A stretch of DNA of 64,000 bases from Pachyseris speciosa (taxonomy: Eukaryota; Cnidaria; Anthozoa; Scleractinia; Pachyseridae), in contig JAEMWC010001563.1 of NCBI GenBank assembly GCA_016490735.1, positions 67,501 through 131,500 on the forward strand. Reading direction: 5' to 3'. The first letter of the stretch is position 1. Each line of letters opens with the position of its first letter. Positions 33,901 to 42,100 of this stretch are shown here, piece by piece. Under the pieces are notes generated by a model that searched no databases, had not been told where the DNA came from, and worked only from the letters and a program-made list of their open reading frames with translations. Both the position numbers and the translations under genes were made by a program.

Positions 33901-36900
33901 CCGGCGCTCAATAGTATATTTTCTACTTCGAAAGACCCGAACACATTTTCCTGGCCATATCTTTGTAAACTTGTGCAGATTTTAATCCAGTAGAGTTTGT
34001 CCGTAGAAAAAAGATTTGCCGAAGAGGAAGTAGTTCGGAAGCCTCGCACGTGCTCCGCTTAATTACGCCGGTCTTCTTATCTACGGGTCGATCTGTTTTT
34101 AATTTGCTGCTTGAAACTCCGCGCCAACTCGCCAACATTTTCAATTTTTTTAATGGCTAGTTGTCAAGAATCAGATGAATAGAAAACTAACAAAAAGTAT
34201 CAAGCATCAGTCATGGCTCATGGACGAGCCGAAAAATTGGCGGTTTGATGTACAGTGTAGGAAGAAGCTCGTGTCCAATGAAGCGAATTTAATGCGGCAC
34301 GACGACGGTAGAATTCCTCGGAATGTCTCCATATTCATGTACATCATATTGTGTATGTAGGTTTTTTTAAGTTAGTAATATGTTGACCTCAGTCTATCAA
34401 AGTTTCGAGGAGAAAACAGTTTGACACGGAATTTGGAAGCAAAGCACACGCTGCCCTTCTCCGGCGATGATTGATCGATTACGCATATTCATTTCTTCTT
34501 AGCGGGCTTTTGCGAACACTGGAAATTGACTATTGAAATCGACTATTGTTGCTTTACAATGGGCATATTAAATGCTGAGAGAGCTTCAAGTCAATATACT
34601 TAAGGTTTCCAGGACACCGCGCACTACACGATTCGCGTAGCGCGTGACGAGAATCGCGTAGCACGCGCCGCAATTCGCGTCGCGCGCGAGGGTGGTAACT
34701 TACTTTTGAGCGTTACTGTAAGTGCGGCCTATTAAAGAGAGGGGGTATGGGGAAGGATTGACGGAAGGCAAGCGGCCGGTGCCAGCGCCTCACAGAAAAC
34801 ACCCACCATTGCCAGCTCCCTGCACGCGGTCAGCGCCAAGCCGAAGCTTGCAAGAAATGAAGGAAGAAATCATGCAACTGTACCCATCACCCTGCGGGGC
34901 AAAAGAAAAACCCAAACATGTTGCCCCCGAAGAGAATTAAAATCGCAGAAAAATTTTCCCCATGAATATACCCGCGCCATGGCAGCCGCGCTGCAGCAAA
35001 ACATTCTGGCGGAGTTTGATCCCCTTTTCCCACCTGTGAGACCAGACCCCCAAACAAGTTACTAAACAACGCTTGCAACACTGTTTGGTGATCCCGCGCT
35101 TGAAGGGGTGGATACCCGAAGTGGCCATTGGTTCACCCGATGGCGGGTCAGCAACAATCTCAACAGAGACCAGACACAAACCTTCATGAACAAGATTGAG
35201 GCGGCGGCCAACACCTCCTTTCACATTCGGTATTCGCATTCTTAATGGCTGAGGAACATTCACGATGACTCTTGATGCTGTATTATAAAAACCGACGAGA
35301 GGATTCACGTTGGGTCAACCACCATTCTGATGCGGAAACCTGGCTGAGGGGGAAACAGGAAGAGCGGCTGACCCAGAGCCAGCTCGAAAGGCCAAACACA
35401 CAGTGGGTTTTCGAGGCTCCTTCTGATGTCTTTGTGAAGATCGTAAACACCCGTCAGCCGCTGTTGGGAACAGGTCCTCTGCGGGATTGGCTGCGCGATT
35501 TGGCACGCGGGCGTCACGGCAATGGTGTGTTTGGACACGTATCAAGATAACCTTTGCCTTTAGAGATGCCTCATTGTCCATCAAGGAGCCAGACCAGACC
35601 AAAGCAAAAAAAGGGCACGGGAATTGGCAAAGAGTTTTTATCAACTTGAAACTGTTCCACACGACTGCACAAAAACTTCACTTGATGAGCTTGACAAAGT
35701 TGAACAACATTTTAACCACGATAAGCCCTTTTCTGATTGGTTGGGGATTCGCGTTTATGAACCTGAGAAAAGAGGGGACGGAATAAATTGGAGGCTTTGG
35801 AGAAACCCCAACCCAAAAATAAAAAACATCCTCACAATTGGTGTGTACGAAGGACACACATTTGTTGTGAAGAAGATTGAGAGTTTTGGCCAAAACTACG
35901 TTTGCCTGCACTGCCAAACAAGATCCACGCAACCATGTCATCTGCAACGACACATGGCAACCTGTTCTCGAGGAGAAACCGTGGTGGTATGCCCTAACCA
36001 AATAAAACGTGTTTGAGAAGGCTTTCTTCCCTAACTCAACCACCTCACCCGAAGTGATCCGCTGGGTGGAACAACAAGCCCGCCAACAAGGAATCCACAT
36101 TCACCACGCCCAATGTGGACACGGACGAGAACCATGGATTTTGGGTCGCCCAGTGGATGGACCCCACCTTAAAAGCAAAACAGTTTTCCAATACCATGGA
36201 TGTTACTGGCACGGCTGCCCACGATGTTACCCCAACTGCGGCACCAAAATAACAAACGCCGGGAAAACCCGCGAAGAACTGCATCAAGCAACAATTCACT
36301 GGAAACAAAAACTTAAAGCAGTGGGGTTTCATGTGGTCGAAGCCAGGTTGTGCCAAGTCAAACAAACAAAGGAGGCGCTGTCCCCCATTTTCACAAGAAC
36401 TTACCCCCATGCAATCATCTTCGACTTTGAGGCATATGGGGACAAAACAGAGAGGAAGGACCCAACACCCACACTCCACAATCGAGATGTTCACAAACCA
36501 ATCTGTTTCTCAATCGGGGACACACTTGAGCGCGAACCAACACACATCTGCAACAGAGACCCAAAAGAGCTGATTCACAAGTTTGTGGAAGAGATCGAAT
36601 GACAGGGGAAAAGAATCAGGGAGGAAGTCAAAAAGGTTTTCATGCCAGACACTTTCCACTTGCTTCCCAAAGACCAACGAGCTCTGATTGCGGGGTGGTG
36701 CAACAAAGTGCCTGTGCTTGGTTTCAACTGTGGCCACTACGACTTGAATCTTGTGAAAGAACATTTGGCGGATTTCCTCACTGAAAAAATGAAAAAAGTG
36801 AGAGTGGCCAAAGAAGCAAACAAACTGATGTTCCTCCTTCTTCCACAGTTCGTCGACATAATCAACTATTTGGGACCAGGAACCAGCTATGACAGCTTGG

Positions 36901-39016
36901 TGAAGGCTTATGGTTGTTCGACTGTGAAGTAATGGTTTCCATATGAGTGGCTTGACAGCCCAGAAAAGCTTGATTATCCTGGTTTGCCAGACCATCCCGA
37001 GTGGTATTCAACTCTGAAAGGGGAGTGGGTGTTGACTCCAGAGGAATGGAGAGGTTGTGTTTGTCTGTTTGAAGAAAAGGGAATAAAGACTTTTGCAGAC
37101 TGGCTGCGTTACTACAACAATCTGGATGTCGCACCGGGTCTCAAAGCATTGGACAAAATGCGTGCCTCCTATTCGGAAAAGGGAATCAACATCTTGAAAG
37201 ATGCGCTCAGCATTCCAGGAGTCAGTCTTCACTAGAGACCTTAAGCACCAGGACGGGAGGTGACGACGGCGACGGCACATCCGCGTAAAGGCTGGGGCGA
37301 GACCGACGTCGCGTTGCAGTCGTCTGAGCATGTTAAGCAACACTGCGACGGCAACTTCCCGCCAGTTTTCAAAAAGGACAACACTTCTTAAATGCAGTGA
37401 AAACATGGCGTCGTTTGCAAAAGCTAGAGACGAGTTGCTGGTAGCTTATGACGAGGGAACAATAGACGATGAAGAATTCGCCCTTTTATGGGAGCAAAAC
37501 GTTTCAAAGAACCCTAGCTTCCCATATGAAGACTACGAAAAATTTGACCTAGAAAGCATGGATCCTGTGGAATGCAAAGCTGAGTTTCGCTTCGAGAAGA
37601 ATGATCTTCCTTCTCTTGCTGAGGCACTCCAAATCCCCGACACCTTTTTCTGCCAACAACGGAGTGTGTGTGATGGCATGGAAGGTTTGTGTATGGCGCT
37701 AAAGAGATTCTCTTATCCTTGTCGATACAGCGACATGATTCCTCGCTTCGCCAAACCTGTGCCAGTGCTTTCTATGATAACAAACACAGTAGTGGATTTT
37801 ATCTACAATATGCATGGCCATCGCATCACACAATGGAACAACTTTTTGTTAGACCAACTAAAGCTGGAAGAGTACGCAGTTGCGGTTGCAGAGAAGGGGG
37901 CAGCATTGGATAACTGCTATCGATTCATCGATGGTACTGTTAGGCCAATATGTCGACCTCAAGATAACCAAAGAGTTGTCTACAATGGCCACAAAAGAGT
38001 ACACGCCATCAAATTCCAGTCTGTCACTGTGCCATCTGGAATGATAGCTCAGATTTATGGCCCAGTAGGTAAATATCAATCTGGTTAATTTTCTCAATTC
38101 ATGATATTCCCATGGATAATAGAGTATTTCTATGAACTGTATCTTACCACCCCTCCCTTTTCACCGCATCCACTGTAGGACCCTTTGAAGTTTCTGTTGA
38201 CATCTATAAAGCAAAGTACTCAACTTCTCTTTATTTTCCTTTACTCTAGAGGGCAAGAGGCATGATGCAGGTATGCTGGCTGATTCTAAACTCCTTGATC
38301 AGTTAGAGAGAAATGCTTTTTCTACTGCCGGTAGGCCCTTGTGTTTATATGGAGACCCGGCCTACCCCCTCAGGGTCCATTTACAAGGACCATACAAGTA
38401 TGCTGTATTGACTCCACTGCAAGAGGCCTTTAACACATCCATGAGTGGTGTTCGTGAGTCAGTGGAGTGGCTGTTCAGGGACATAGTGGAATACTTTAAA
38501 TTCATTGACTTTAAGAAAAATTTAAAAATCCAGTTGAGCTCAGTTGGCAAGTATTACATAGTATGTGCCATTTTCAGAAATGCTCTGACTTGTTTATATG
38601 GGAACCATACCTAAACATTCTTTGATCTGGAGCCTCCAACTCTGCAAGAATACTTTTCTTAATTTTTGTCATCATTTTAACCCTTCAAAAACAAAGGTTG
38701 GGTCATTTTTTTTTGTAAACAGGGAGGCTTTCATAATACATTTTTCAGTCCATTTGCCCATACTTATTAAGAAAGCATTTATTTCCAAAGATACAGAATG
38801 CAGACTGTTTTTTCTTGCTTTGTAATTCACAACGGTGAAAGAAAGTTTGCTTAGGAACTTTAAATGTTAATCTGCAGTATTTTCATTAAATATTTCAAGT
38901 GAAATGGCAGATATAGTACGTAAATGCAACCATAGGAATGTTTTCCATAAGTGGTCCCAGTACAAGTAATTTCAATGTAATGTTTCTTAACCCTTTAACC
39001 CCTAAGGAGTCTCCCT

Positions 39017-39063
<47 letters not shown>

Positions 39064-39130
39064 CACTCTTAGGGAGTAAAGGGTTAAGGGAGATAGTTTT
39101 TTAACCCTTTAACCCCTAAGGAGTCTCCCT

Positions 39131-39177
<47 letters not shown>

Positions 39178-42100
39178 CACTCTTAGGGAGTAAAGGGTTA
39201 ACACAAGTTTGTTTTTAAACAAATAAATCAATAAATACAGATCTTATTCTTGTATAACACAATGTCAATGCTGAAGGAGTGAATGGAACCTTAACATGAG
39301 ATTGCAAATTAACAACACAAAAAGGTTAACCTTTTTCATCTTTCTTGTCAGACTGAGCAATTATTTTCTAAATGCAACTGACATCAAGTGAAACATTTCC
39401 AAAACATGCTATCCTACAGTGAACGAGCTAGAGGTGTCCACATCATAAGCAAAAGGATAATCATTTTGGTCCAAACTTGTTCAGAACAGTGAACATCAGT
39501 GCCTGAAAATCTTGCATCTGCTTACTCTGCTGTTGTTGTTGTTGCACTATCAACTTCATAAAATCTTCCTGCTTTTTCTCTTGCAACATAAGTTCCTGTT
39601 TTCGAAGACCAAGCTCCTCTTTATGGGTTTCTTGCAAAAACTCATTTCGTTCTCGCAAATAAAGCAAAGTATCACTTCCACTTGACCTTTTTTTTTTCTT
39701 TGTTTCATTTTCTCCCTCTACACTTTTTCTTTTCTGGGTCTGCCCCATCCTTTCCATGGCCTGTCTTCTCATGTCCTCAGCATTCTCTTTGTCTTGATTT
39801 TTTTGTTCCCTCTGCCTCTGTGTGTCATCTCCTTTCATTGATTCAGCTGCATCTTCCTTCTCTATAAGCTCCTCAATAGCAGTTTCAGTCTCAGACATTT
39901 CCGTGTCTATACCACTGGCTTTCTCCTCACTTTTCAGCTTCTTTCGGAGTTTTTGAGCCAGAAGTTGGTAGCGATCACGCACAGCTCTCGAATCAACTTT
40001 AAATTTGGGTTCCAAAATCTCCAAAAGATGGTCTGCAATTATTTTCCATTTTGCTCCCCTCTGAACAGTTCCCTTTTTGGTACCAGGTACCAGTAAATGG
40101 ATCTACAGCAAGAATCTCACGGCACATCAATCTGTCATGCTCTTCGGTCCAGTACATTGCAGAGCTGTTGAATTATCACAATAAAAAGGACATTTCAAGC
40201 TGCTTGTCTCAACTTTTCGTTCAAAGCATCTCAATCAAGAGAGGATGGAGAGGAGTGCAAGTTTTGGCTGGAAATACTTTCCACCATTGGCAAAATAAAA
40301 ATCCTTTTCGTTGCTTCAGTTTTAAAACCGATTTTTGGTGGCTATCAGGTTTAAACGATAATTAAATGTAAACAATAAGGCACATTTATTTCGCGCCTTA
40401 GAGTAAAAGGTAAGTTGCCCCAAGTTTCGCTATTTATGGCGGCACTGAAAATTATTTCACACGAAGATAATTTTACCTTCTCATCATCTCAGAAATGTAA
40501 ATACGTAGAAATAGCTTAGATGTAGACAGAAATATCAGCATAAAATGAAATGGCGAGCATATTAAACTGGATCAGTGATAACTAGAGCACAGAAGATATA
40601 CATGAAATAGATCTTACCGTATGGATTTCTTCGAGCTTGAGGTCTTCTGAAAATTTGCCGATGGGCGGCTTGTCCTAGCGCATGTTCCTGCTTCAGGGAC
40701 GTTCATCGTGGAATTTCTCCTCAAATAACTTAAGCAGTAAACACCAGAAAAGTACACGCAAGAAAGAATACCATAAATCAATGAAAAGGACCAAGAACTT
40801 TACAAGGAATTTCGACGTTGTCGACACTACGTCAAAACAGCCAATGTGGTGTCGCCAACAACAGGACGACGGCGGATTGCAGTCAGCTTTTCAGGTTCTG
40901 CGCATGACCGGAACGGAAAATAAACTTCCGGTATGCCGTCATCGTGCCTCCCGTCCTGGTGCTTAAGGTCTCTATTATCTTCTTTGGGGAGCAGTTGAGC
41001 ACAGGGCAGAGTTGTGGGGCCCCTGCAAAGAGGCTTACAACATGTTGTAAGCAGTTGCGGTCCCATCAAGTTGAGAACCCCAAAACCTGCAAGAACGGCA
41101 GATAGGTGTTTTCCAAATGGATGGCAAGAGCCTTTTTACAAACGCCCCAAAACAATTATTTTCAATCACTCTCTGCTGGAGCTTTTTTTGAACACACTAG
41201 AAGAGCGGTTTGAATGGCAAGAAATTTTTCCTAACACAAGGCAAGAGCCGTTCAAATGCCAAGAAATTCTTCGAACGCACAACAAGAGCCATTCAAATAG
41301 CAAGAAAATTTTTGAACATGCGGCAAAAGCCAATCAAATGGTATTTCAATCCATTCCAATGGCTGACAAACTGCTAACTAATGGCCACTGTTCGAAAACA
41401 GCTAGTCATAAGGAACATTTTCGCATGAGGTCACAAATTATGCCGGGCAGCTTATTAACTGAACTTGTCAAAGAAAACTTCTGCTAAGCTCAAAAATGAT
41501 GAAACAAGTTCATGTCACAGGGTTATCATTAGGAGCCGGTAGGCGGCAGAAACCCGCCGTCTGTCAGACCACTTTGCACTGGCTACTTTGTGAACCAAAA
41601 AAACATTGTACCTTGTTGTGACTGTTGTGTACATTTCAGCTTAAGATTTAGAAATTGAGAAGATTCTCATTTGCAGTAAACACACACAGCTAATTTAATT
41701 AGTTCCTCATGGAAAGATGTAATTTCTTGTTTGAGGCAAGATAAAGTTCATTATTTTATTTTTTTTTAAATCCTGGAATAGAACAGGTTGGAACACCTGA
41801 ACACAAGGCACTGATTTCAGCTTCAATTGAAAAGTGGCAGGACCAAGAAAGAGAAGAGAGCTGTCAGAGAAGAACGGAAAGGAGTCACTGTCATCTGTCA
41901 GTGCATCCTGAGTGTTGTCATAGATTCAAAGTGATGCAACTGAAATATCTGATGCTAGTGTGCAGACAGGCACACCAACTACCGATCTTGTTTCCAGTGA
42001 ACCAGAGGTGGAAATTGCAAGTGCTGCTCTCAACCTAACTGTTGATGCCCCCCCTCCCCCAGGGATTACCCATGCCTAGACACATACTCTGATTACAACA

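Larger units (their letters stand above)
37235..40971 (+). mobile_element. PIF/Harbinger transposon, 3.7 kb, two genes
   Basis: Inverted ends AGACCTTAAGCACCAGGACG (left, 37236 onward; right as complement up to 40971), flanked by CTA at 37232-37234 and 40972-40974, the 3-bp duplication typical of Harbinger. It carries a plus-strand transposase (37405-38614) and a minus-strand Myb/SANT-like gene (39461-40157). Two TTAA MITEs lie between them. Joining the flanks restores the PolB reading frame, which confirms the boundaries. Confidence 0.9.

Noticed and set aside
35487..35786. Separate 99-residue gene
   Set aside because: Its frame is a shadow. The PolB-like residues ([15 protein letters not shown]) lie in a neighbouring frame.
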